Positions 55,880 through 64,000 of a stretch of 64,000 nucleotides of DNA are shown piece after piece. Origin of the DNA: Adenophora triphylla var. japonica (taxonomy: Eukaryota; Streptophyta; Magnoliopsida; Asterales; Campanulaceae); NCBI GenBank assembly GCA_022495995.1, contig JAFEMH010000338.1, positions 703,001 through 767,000 on the forward strand, written 5' to 3'. Both the position numbers and the translations under genes were made by a program. Within the stretch, counting starts at the first letter, position 1, and the number at the start of each line of letters is the position of its first letter. The notes beneath the pieces are model-generated. The model made no database searches. It saw only the letters and a list, made by a program, of their open reading frames with translations, and had not been told where the DNA came from.

Positions 55880-56518
55880 CAGGGGCGGATCCAGGGGGGG
55901 CAGGTGGGGGCACTCGCCCCCCCCCCCCCCAAGCGACGGAAATGCAGTGAAATTTTTTTTTTTGCCCCCACCATAGTTTTGTTATATATGTATATATATA
56001 TAATTAACTTCAAGATTAACACCAGTGAGTGGTGTGGTTCAGTGGTAGAATGGGTGAAATTAAAGCCTTTGGTGTTTCCTTTCAAATCCATGTTCAAATC
56101 CTGCTACCTAAATTTTCAATTAATTTTGTCTTCCATCTTTGCTATTCTTTCTCTTAACAGTTTTGTTTTTCTCTTTCTTCTAATTTCCTCACATTTTTTC
56201 AATCTTAATTAATTCGTTAGGCTTTTCCCATTTTTTTTGTTTTTGATCTTTCTTCCTATTATCCCAAGTTTAATTAGCAAATTTGAATTTCTTTTTTGTA
56301 CGAGTAATATATTTTAATAAATTGTTTGCGTTAAATACTTCAACATTATTTCAATCGTTCTTTGAATTATTTACTTTTATCATTTTTGCTAACTAAAATA
56401 CATTGTATTTCATGGATCCGACCCATTTTTTACTTGTCCAATCCGAAAATTTTTTTTCGGGGCACCCGTGTAATCTTGCCCCCCCTCCCCCCTGGGCCAA
56501 TTCCTGGCTCCGCCCCTG
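55880..56518. mobile_element. hAT-type MITE
   Basis: The terminal repeats CAGGGGCGGATCCAGG and ...CCTGGCTCCGCCCCTG are inverted with one mismatch, and a perfect 8-bp target duplication CCCTTCCT lies at 55872-55879 and 56519-56526. Both are hallmarks of the hAT superfamily. The 639-bp interior has C-runs near the ends, an AT-rich core and a tRNA-like part at 56025-56105. No transposase is encoded. Confidence 0.92.
56025..56105 (+). repeat. tRNA-like segment inside the hAT MITE
   Basis: TGGTGTGGTTCAGTGGTAGAATG fits a tRNA 5' part with an A-box (TGGTTCAGTGG), and ATGTTCAAATCCTGCT fits a B-box (GTTCAAATCC). The boxes are spaced as in tRNA-derived SINEs. It does not fold into a full tRNA as read, so it is not called a tRNA gene. 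Confidence 0.55.
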
Positions 56519-56689
56519 CCCTTCCTAGAGAGAAATCAGTTTTAGTGTGTTTTTATTTCAGCTAGGGTTTCAGAATAATTAAGAAACATGATGTTTATTT
56601 CATTGATTAAGTTGAATGAAAGAACACTTTACAAGGAACAGAGGCACACATTATTAGCCAAATAGAAAGAAAAAAATGATGTTGTCTAA

Positions 56690-58790
56690 CTAATGAAGCT
56701 TGACCCACATTCCACGGCTAGGCACACCACGATTCACCAAAAACAACATGTAATATCCAGGAGGAGCAATCCCGCCGACCGCTGGAGCCACAACCGTAAC
56801 GGAGTTCGTGGTGGTCTTCATCAATGGCAGAATCAACATCCTCTGGTTCATCGAGAATCCGTGAGTGGTGAACGGCGGTGCAATCATCGTCACCATCATA
56901 TTTTCCGAACCAATCCATTTGGGGATTCTGAATGGTATTTCAAATTCCTCACCGTACCTCACTTTCTTCTTGCACAAATCCTTCAAAATTGTCGGTCTGA
57001 TTTCGTCTAATGATTCATCCAAGTATGGTGGAGTGAATTTCTCGACCCTGGTATCAGTGGGGAAAGCCCCATTAGCAGTGTAAAACTGGTGTGCGTTACT
57101 GCCGGTGACCAAGATCTTGCCGTCAGGCAACAATGCTGAACTTGAATGGTACATTCTCGGAATCGTCGTCGGCGTCAATTCTTTAAACCTCTGTCCAAAT
57201 GGCTTATATGGGCTGTACAAGACAGGGGTAAAGTTAGGTTCAATTGCATCCTCCCAACCAGAGGTTCCCTTTTTAGCACCGTTGATGAACAATAGATCTC
57301 CGGTAGGAAGGTGGAGCAAATCACCCATTGTACGCCGCGACGGCATGTCCTGTTCTCTCACCCACTTAGCATTTTTATCCAACACTTTAATCCTCCAGCA
57401 ATCCTGCAACGCCGGCACGTACACCTTATCATTGGTGTGTTTAGCATCAACTACACCAAATGCATTGGGACTGTTGCCGCCGCAAACAACCACCTCAGGA
57501 TCGATTTGGAGTGGGTAGGATTGGTCAAGCTTGTAGGGAAGAATCGCAGACATGCCAGAAGGAGGGTAGTTGCGGGACCCACCGGGCAAGACGGGGTACT
57601 GCCGGACGACTTGGCCGGTGTAAGGGTTGATGAGGATGGCACGGTCGTTGGCGAAGATGAAGACACTTTTGTCGTTGATTAGGTAGACGAATGGGTAAAG
57701 ATTGTTCTCAACGGCGGGTCCTTTGGTGTTTGGTAGCGGCGGAGCGGTGGTTTGTTTAAGGAATGGGAGGTCGAATGCCTTGGGTTTCATGTTCAATTTA
57801 GGACCGGGGATCAAGTCGTAGCTAAATGCATTACGACCACCCACAACTATTATGCTCCCATCTCCCAATATTTGTTGGCTTGCATACCATCTTCCGCCGA
57901 GGAGGGCATTGTGTTTTTCCTTGAACTCGCAGTTGGCACATTTCTTGAGTGTTCTTATGGTTTTCAATCCCTTTTTATTGCCTCCTGTGCCAACTAGATC
58001 TCCGTTGATGTCCAATCCTCCCGACGAGCACCATGGATCACCGTCAATCTGTCACAAAACAAAATATTATTATCGCTTTAGGAGTGACACTTGGAGAGTG
58101 AAATCTACAATTGGTATATCTGATGTAGGTTGAGCTATATATATTCAACTATAATATGCATGGAATTTGGAGGAAGAAATGGCTATAAGGTACCTTGAGG
58201 GTCCTAACATCACCGGTCTCAATGTCATAAGAAAGGGCATGGGCAAAGCAATCCACACCTCCCATTTCAAAACTAGCCGGACAAAAGGCCGGTGGATCCA
58301 ATTTCCTGAACGACGGTCCGAGGGTAGTGGTGTCATACCAAACGACCTTATTGTTGGGCATCAACTGCAATTGCATGGCAGAAACACCCGTATTGCCGTT
58401 ATGCAACTCCCAACTGCCTAGGCTTTCGACCTCGGCTACGGGTGATTGCACCCACGATCCACCCACGGGTGGAAATACATCGACGTACTTATGGATCTCA
58501 TCTTCGTTTTGGTCTTTTACAACTTCGTCCTCCTCTTGGTGGTGGTGGTGGGCCACCTTGTCGTGGAAATGCTTGATCTTGTCTTGAATGAAGTCTTCGT
58601 TATGGGTCCAGTCGAAGGAGACTTTACCCTCGGAGTGTTGATCTTCACCGGCCGGAATGTCTTCTTCATTCTGGCCGGTGACAATGTCGTTGAAGTGTTC
58701 ATCATCGACGATCAAACGGTTAGCATTCACGACGAGGGAGGAAACAAGCAAAAGGCAGAGAAGAGGAAAGACTTTGTTTGCCGCAGCCAT
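56690..58790 (-). CDS. GLOX: Glyoxal oxidase-like copper radical oxidase (GLOX copy 2), two exons
   Basis: Secreted copper-radical oxidase, paralogue of the gene at 11746-14000. Exons 58194-58790 and 56690-58048 join in frame to 651 aa. I chose the ATG at 58790 because MAAANKVFPLLCLLLVSSLV is a good signal peptide; an in-frame ATG at 58802 and a longer Lys-rich extension upstream are less likely. Residues 26-105 are acidic and His-rich (KHFHDKVAHHHHQEED). The GLOX domain begins near LGSWELHNGNTGVSAMQLQL (124). Active-site positions by homology are Cys206 (WCSSGG), Tyr254 (RWYASQQ), Tyr499-His500 (RMYHSSS) and His595 (TTHGF); all are present, with no stop or frameshift. The second intron of copy 1, at the RW/Y codon, is absent here. 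The 3' end lies only about 160 bp from the hAT MITE. Confidence 0.94.
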
Positions 58791-58899
58791 CTTATGAAAC
58801 ATTGGGACTTTTATTTTGTTTTTTGTTTTTGTTTTTGTTTTTTCCTTCTTTTTTTCGCTATTTTGTGCTCTGCGATTTGTTACCTTCACCATGCTTGCC

Positions 58900-58950
58900 T
58901 ATTTATACTTGCTAATGACCTAAAAATAGTGTCCTAATATTAAGCAGGAA
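58900..58950 (-). promoter_or_regulatory. TATA box and conserved upstream block of GLOX copy 2
   Basis: The minus strand has GTATAAATAG at 58908-58899, about 110 bases before the chosen ATG. Upstream, TAGGTCATTA, ACTATTTTTAGG and CTGCTTAATATTAG match the block above GLOX copy 1 in order and spacing. Confidence 0.65.
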
Positions 58951-61059
58951 AATATGTAAGTCTCAAGACCAAGGGGCTAATTTGGAAAATGGGAGGAAAA
59001 GAACTGGTCTCCAGCTCAAGGGCTGGCCTGTTTATGAGGAAATAAACAAGGCAACTGAAACGCTTGTGATCCCATTTTTATGGCTCTAAACAATTTCACC
59101 AGAAATTTATGTTAGGTTGTTAAAAAAAAAAATAAAAAAATAAAAAAATAAAAAAAAAATAATAAAAAAGTCTCGGTTTAAGGTTCTTGACTTGGCAAGT
59201 AGATTAAAAAAAAATGTTGTGAGTATAAAAAATAAAATAGGAGAGAAAAATTGGGTAGAAAGTTTTTGTTTTAAGAATGAAAAGTGGATTTTATTGTTTT
59301 TTTAGATAATAAATCAACTAATAACTTTAAAGTAGTTTGTTATTAATAAAAATAATTGTATGATTATAGGTAATTATATAAGCTCTTTATTACAGTATGT
59401 TAATTATCAACTTGTGTTTACGTTCTTCTTTCATAATTATTTTATCTGTCTACCCAGACCCGTCTCAATAATTATAAGGATTTTGTGCTAAATATGAAAA
59501 TTGGAGCCCTTATTATTTTAAAATTTTATACAATGGAATGATTGCAATAATGTTGAAATAATAAACAAACAATTCATTAAAATTAAAAAATATTAAAAGA
59601 AAAACAAACTTTTTAATTTTTAATTAAGATTGAAAAAATAGAATAAAAGTTAACTAAAAAAGAATGGAAGAAAAGTCCAAAAAATAAAAAGAGAAAAAAG
59701 CCCAAGAATAATAAGAGTGAAAGGAGTGTCGCAAGCAATTAGAAGAAAAGTCCAAAAAGAATAGGAAAAAATGGTAAAGAAATGTTCTCTTGAGGATCGA
59801 ACTTGACCAAGAGATCAAATTTTATCCAAGAGAGTATGCAAACACACCTTCTCCGCCAAACCACTTCAGTTTCTTTGAAACATTTTGGAGTCTAATTTAT
59901 ACTCTCGTCCTGCTATAAATCAAGATCGATGTGATAATCATCATGTTATTGAACAAACGATTTTATGAATATCTAGATATTTTTGTAATTTTAAAAATTG
60001 TTATTGCTTCACCAATGTAAATACTATCAATAACTTTTTTTAGAATTGCACGCAGATATCTGTGACATTCATAAAATCATTTAACGACCCGCACAAATTT
60101 ACCACCAAACATCAGAAGCAGAACGTATGAGTATGTATAAAAAAAGATAAAATTTGGGGCCTTAAATTTTTTAGACCTTGTGCTATTGGGCCTCTTGCAC
60201 CTGATTAAAATCAGGCCTGTGTCTACCATAAAATAATCAATTATGCAACATATTACACATATTCTTCCGATTAATGTCGCGATGTTAGTGTTGACTTTTT
60301 CTATATTAATTAATTCCGTTCAATGTTTAAGTGTAAGTAAATCTCACTTATGTTTAGTTCACCATACTATTCTTGAGGGTGAGTTTGAGTTAAGTATGGT
60401 CGACGAGGTTTTTAACATGCATTTATAGATCATGTCAACCTTTAACATAATCTAGGCCCACTCCCTCTAGGGTCCCTCATTTGAGATTTAAATCCATTTT
60501 AAGAAATGATCATTTAGTAATTTCTCACACACCCCTCACTATTTAAAGACAAAAATACCCATATTTTAATTTTGTACGAGTCATTAACGTTCATTCCAGG
60601 TGACTCATTTCAATTCAAAAATAGAAAATTATAATTTAGTCACTGGAATTTTTAAAGTTATTTATTGGTCACTTGACTTTCTGACATTTCAGATCAGTCA
60701 TTGAACTCAAAATAGTTTCAGTCTGGTCATTTCAGTTTCAAAAAAAAAAAAAAAATTAAATATTAACAACGAATTAATCTCATAATTTACACATTTACAA
60801 CACTTATAAGTTCTCTTATAATTGACTTATAAATAAAAAATTTCAACCAAAAAAATTAAAAATTTCAATAATAACAACGAATTATTCTCATAATTTATAC
60901 ATTTACAACTCTTATAATTATAAGACTACTTTGACTTTTATAATTGACTTATAAGACAATTTTTTCAACCAAAAAAATCAAAATTTTGAATAATAACAAC
61001 GAATTACTCTCATAATAACAACGAATTACTCTCATAATAACAACGAATTACTCTTATAA
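58951..61059. other. AT-rich intergenic DNA with poly-A and possible hAT remnant
   Basis: 59120-59170 is an interrupted A/T run. 59455-60215 is bounded by CAGACCCGTCTCAATAATTA and, in inverse sense, CACAGGCCTGATTTTAATCA, a weak inverted pair that may mark an old hAT MITE; its middle has a tRNA-like GGATCGAACTTGACC. No gene is seen. Confidence 0.4.
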
Positions 61060-61565
61060 TTGACTTATAAACTTATAAGATTTTTTTAAAAAGTCTTATA
61101 AGTAACATATAAGATTTTTTAAAAAAGTCTTATAAGTAACTTATAAGACTTTTTAATAAGTCTTATAAGTAACATATAAGACATATTTGAACATTGAAAA
61201 TTGTGTTGTAAAAAAGTCTTATAAGTAGTAACTTATAAGACTTTTTAATAAGTCTTATAAGTAACATATAAGACATTTTTAAAAGTCTTATAAGTTAGTT
61301 ATAAGACCTATTTGAAAATTGAAAATTGTGTTGTAAAAAAGTCTTATAAGTAGTAACTTATAAGACTTTTTAAAAAGTCTTATAAGTAACATATAAGACT
61401 TTTTTAAAAGTCTTATAAGTTAGTTATAAGACCTATTTGAACATTGAAAATTGTGTTGTAAAAAAGTCTTATAAGTAGTAACTTATAAGACTTTTTAATA
61501 AGTCTTATAAGTAACATATAAGACTTTTTAAAAAGTCTTATAAGTTAGTTATAAGACCTATTTGA
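61060..61565. repeat. Palindromic tandem repeat, about 124-bp unit
   Basis: At least three copies (starting near 61190, 61315 and 61440) of a unit with TGAACATTGAAAATTGTGTT followed by many CTTATAAG palindromes (GTCTTATAAGTAACATATAA, GACTTTTTAAAAAGTC). A degenerate copy extends to about 61060, and further CTTATAAG and GTAACATATAAG pieces to 61810. Every unit can fold on itself. Confidence 0.9.
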
Positions 61566-62160
61566 ACATGAAAATTGACGAACCCAACCACAAAAGCATA
61601 ACCTCTTTAGTTAAGATATGATTAAGGTCCTGTCAAATTTGAGATGCACTTTTGTTTTACAAATGTTTCCCCCACAATGTTATCGCTTTACCCTTAATTC
61701 ACGAGATAAGACTTTTTAAAAAGATCTTTATATAAGTTACGTATAAAACTTTTTAAAAAGTCCTATAAATAATTTATAAGACTTTTTTATACGCAACATA
61801 TAAGACTTGCTTTAAACAAAATATAACATAATTTTCATAGAATTAGTATTGTGTATCAAAAATCAATTTATAAGAACTAATATGATTACAAATTTACAAC
61901 TCTGATAATAAAAGCAAAAAAAAAGTGGGACAATCATTTTGAGACGGAGGGAGTATCAGTCTTGAGTCGTCCCTTTGCTGCCTGATTCCACCGTCAATCA
62001 AGAAACTTACGTCTACACTACGTTGCATAAAAAAGGGAGCTGGATGCAACTTAGACATGATTAATTAATAATTCTCCATATAACAGTACAGTAGTACTAT
62101 TTATTTTAATAGTACAAAATAAATACTAAATTAATTCCAACCATTTACCTACAAACAAAC
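61566..62160. other. Non-coding with a single Stowaway end
   Basis: GAGACGGAGGGAGTA at 61940-61954 is a Stowaway right end; no matching left end was found within 300 bases. The rest is AT-rich. Confidence 0.45.
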
Positions 62161-62500
62161 AGGAAAATGTGACTAAGCTCACAGATATGGCGGACTACAA
62201 AGCTCCATAGCTGTCTCTTGGCAGTCACCGGAGGTCTAATAGCCGAAAAATATGGAGATACTCCAGATCTGAGATCATCTCAGATCTGTTCAATCGATCG
62301 ACCAGAAATGGCGGAGAAGTCGCAATCGTGCCGAAGACGAAGACGGAGACGGCAGAGTTGCTGTCGATCTGCTGCAATTGTGCCGGAGAAGTGAACTCCG
62401 GCTAGAGAGAGTTTGACGAAGGTGTAGGTGGCGATGGTAAATTTGAAGAGGGAGATAGAGAGAGTGTGGGTGTGTGGGTATTTATAGAGAGAATCTGGTC
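62161..62500 (-). promoter_or_regulatory. Orphan promoter and leader-like block
   Basis: On the minus strand CTCTATAAATAC at 62488-62477 looks like a strong TATA box. It is followed by a pyrimidine-rich leader (CACACCCACACTCTCTCTAT) and GC-rich sequence over 250 bases, with a 17-codon small ORF (MISDLEYLHIFRLLDLR) at about 62275-62225. No protein gene follows on the left. It may be the relict 5' end of a gene or of a transposon. Confidence 0.5.
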
Positions 62501-62934
62501 GAAATGGAGAGTAGAAAGGTCGGAAACGGAGGACAAGAGACGCCTGTGCCGGAGTTTAGGTCACCGGAGAAGAAAGGGATGGTGGGGTTGTGATTGGGTT
62601 TGGAGAGAATGAGATTCACTGTGTGTGTGTGTTTTTTTAGAAAGAGAAAAAAAGAGAGAAAATAAAATTGAGAGAAAAAATGATAATAGAGAGTAGGGAA
62701 GTGGGGGGTGTCTGGGGAATTTGATTTTGAAATTTTTTTTTTTTGGAATTAAGGAAAAGGCATTTCTTTAAACGGAAATACATATGGACATGGAGGGCCC
62801 TTGGGAAAAATTTTCCATAATCTAATACGGAGTACATAAAATTTGACACGATAAGGGCTCGTCTGGTGCACAGTTTTAAAAACGGAGAAATTTTTTATAC
62901 GGAGCTTTCTAAAATGATTATATTTATAAACGTA
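62501..62934. other. Non-coding upstream flank
   Basis: Purine-rich (GA, GGAGA) on the plus strand to 62700, then AT-rich. Nothing coding is recognised; the short frames are low complexity. Confidence 0.4.
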
Positions 62935-62965
62935 CTAGTAAAAGCCCGTGTCCGAGGACACGTTT
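62935..62965 (-). other. Candidate Helitron 3' terminus
   Basis: On the minus strand CGTGTCC TC GGACACG (7-bp arms) is followed by GGCTTTTA and then CTAG with a T after it. This is the expected hairpin plus CTRR-T end of a Helitron. The body would lie to the right. A second copy of the hairpin (TCCGAGGACACG) is at about 62993-63005. Confidence 0.5.
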
Positions 62966-63242
62966 TTATTTTTTATTTTTTAATTAAGCTCGTCCGAGGA
63001 CACGTTTTTTTTTTTTAATTAAATTTTTTTTTTAAGGGCAAAATGGAAAAGGGACAACTTAGTGAGGACAAAATAGAAAATTTGAAAGTTGACACTATTC
63101 ATAATACTGGTCACATGGTGAGGTGGACCGTTCTAATTTATACTATATATTTGGTACATCATTTTAAAATGCTAATATGGAATTTGAATATTTATATGCA
63201 ATGACATTTCCACCCTTTAGGAATAACAATATTTCTTTTATA

Positions 63243-63362
63243 CTCCCTTTGTCTCAAATTGAATAACTTATTTTATCTCCAAATGATGAACCCAAAATTT
63301 TCAAAATAACTTCTAAATTTAAAATAGTCATTCATTTCAGCGATTTCAGCGGGACGGAGGGA
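63243..63362. mobile_element. Short Stowaway-like MITE
   Basis: CTCCCTTTGTCTCAAATTG on the left and ...GCGGGACGGAGGGATTA on the right resemble Stowaway termini, with TA flanking. Length about 120 bp, with imperfect inverted ends. Confidence 0.6.
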
Positions 63363-63384
63363 TTACTCCACTATATAAGGCTCC

Positions 63385-63605
63385 GTTTGTTTCACCGTAA
63401 AACATTTTCCGGAAAATGTTTTCCGGAAAATAACCTGTTTTACGGTGTTTGGTTAGCCCCCGGAAAATGTTTTCCGGAAAATAACTCGTTTTCCGCTGTT
63501 TGGTTGCCTAAGTAAAACGTTTTCCGGAAAACATTTTACGCCCTTCCTAAGTAAAACGACCTACTGACCTTGTCCTAAGTAAAACATTTTCCGGAAAATG
63601 GAGGC
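63385..63605. repeat. TTTTCCGGAAAA palindrome cluster (MITE-like)
   Basis: At least seven TTTTCCGGAAAA units and repeated GTTTGGTT(A/G)CC phrases in about 200 bp, starting after GGCTCCGTTTGTTTCACCG. It resembles the compact hAT-type MITEs of plants. Boundaries are uncertain. Confidence 0.55.
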
Positions 63606-63852
63606 CTTAATGTACAACTCATATTACGCCCGGTACAACCACCCCACTGCCTATCCCCCCCCCCCCACCTGTAAGTGCTCCAATTTGAGCTTGTTAGAAT
63701 TTTCGTTAGAAAATTAACGAAAGTTATAACATTTCTAACAATTCCTAACTATCCTAACATTTCTAACAAAGTGAGGGTAAAATGGGCATTGTTATTTAAG
63801 GTTAAACCTTAAAAAGAATCTCAAAAAGCAAAACAAAAGAAGAAAACCAAAA

Positions 63853-64000
63853 ATGGCAATGGCTGGAAACATAAACTGGCTGTCTAATTTGAATTTCAAA
63901 AAGATTATTCCTCTTGTCCAAAGCCTGAAGCTGCATTTAATGAACAGTGCACGCTGCAGGTCCTGTCCGCGCGGATGGGTTTGTAATTTTCAGAGGGCTA
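63853..64000 (+). CDS. Possible start of an unknown gene, cut by window edge
   Basis: The ATG at 63853 (context AAAAATGGC) opens a frame of 49 codons to the window end: MAMAGNINWLSNLNFKKIIP..., with a Cys-rich stretch CRSCPRGWVC near the end. I do not recognise it. It follows a 240-bp stretch without transposon marks. It may be a first exon, a chance frame or part of a MITE. Confidence 0.25.
   Translation, partial: MAMAGNINWLSNLNFKKIIPLVQSLKLHLMNSARCRSCPRGWVCNFQRA

Noticed and set aside
56025..56105. tRNA gene
   Set aside because: A- and B-box-like motifs are present but a full cloverleaf with acceptor stem could not be built; inside a MITE.
60243..60428. 61-aa ORF starting MQHITHILPINVAM
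   Set aside because: No similarity, AT-rich, no neighbouring exons; probably chance.
61190..61562. Possible CRISPR-like array
   Set aside because: Units are directly adjacent and palindromic with no unique spacers, and the DNA is plant nuclear.

Overview
This window is nuclear DNA of a flowering plant, most likely a eudicot with a repeat-rich genome. The signs are AT-rich intergenic DNA, genes split by GT-AG introns, and plant-type elements of every major class: Ty1/copia, Ty3/gypsy Tekay-like and Tat-like, CACTA, Mutator-like, hAT, Stowaway and an Au-like SINE. The captured gene pieces (AP4M, U1-70K, PRP40, NSF, clade-A PP2C) also read as plant proteins. I cannot name the species. There is no prokaryotic-type gene organisation.

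Only two loci look like intact host protein genes. They are paralogous glyoxal oxidase (GLOX) copper-radical oxidases, both on the minus strand, at 11746-14000 (three exons, 687 aa) and 56690-58790 (two exons, 651 aa). Both keep a signal peptide, a His/acid-rich N-terminal linker and all expected catalytic residues, and they share upstream promoter blocks. They look like a local duplication whose copies are now about 43 kb apart, separated almost entirely by transposons.

Layout. 1-2431: inner part of a CACTA element that leaves the window on the left and carries a PRP40 exon. 2690-11415: a decayed minus-strand Tork/Tnt1-like copia element whose 3' LTR is split by a 2.5-kb solo LTR. 11746-14000: GLOX copy 1. 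14419-26431: a minus-strand Tekay-like Ty3 element with perfect 5-bp target duplications, a one-ended CACTA fragment in its left LTR and a coiled-coil ORF before gag. 26432-35704: a Tat-like leader and gag fragment, split by a 7.07-kb CACTA element (26899-33970) that carries pieces of at least three or four host genes, all on the minus strand. 35705-44883: mostly non-coding, with a possible Helitron end, an Au-like SINE, a 2.0-kb solo LTR, an NSF exon and two tandem Stowaway MITEs. 44884-52936: an 8-kb CACTA element with a relict Transposase_24-type gene; inside it lies a Pack-MULE carrying the last three exons of a clade-A PP2C, and inside that a 1.58-kb foldback element with a perfect 9-bp target duplication. 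53921-55241: a small LTR element with unusual TA...TA ends. 55880-56518: a hAT MITE containing a tRNA-like stretch. 56690-58790: GLOX copy 2. 58946-64000: AT-rich DNA with a palindromic tandem repeat, an orphan promoter-like block, MITEs and a possible gene start at the edge.

The GLOX genes are the functional payload. Everything else records repeated nested insertion and gene-fragment capture. The most unusual features are the two Pack-type elements, the nested palindromes, and the conserved GLOX promoter blocks. All boundaries and exon junctions were read by eye from target duplications, terminal repeats, splice consensus and protein similarity; no alignment program was run.
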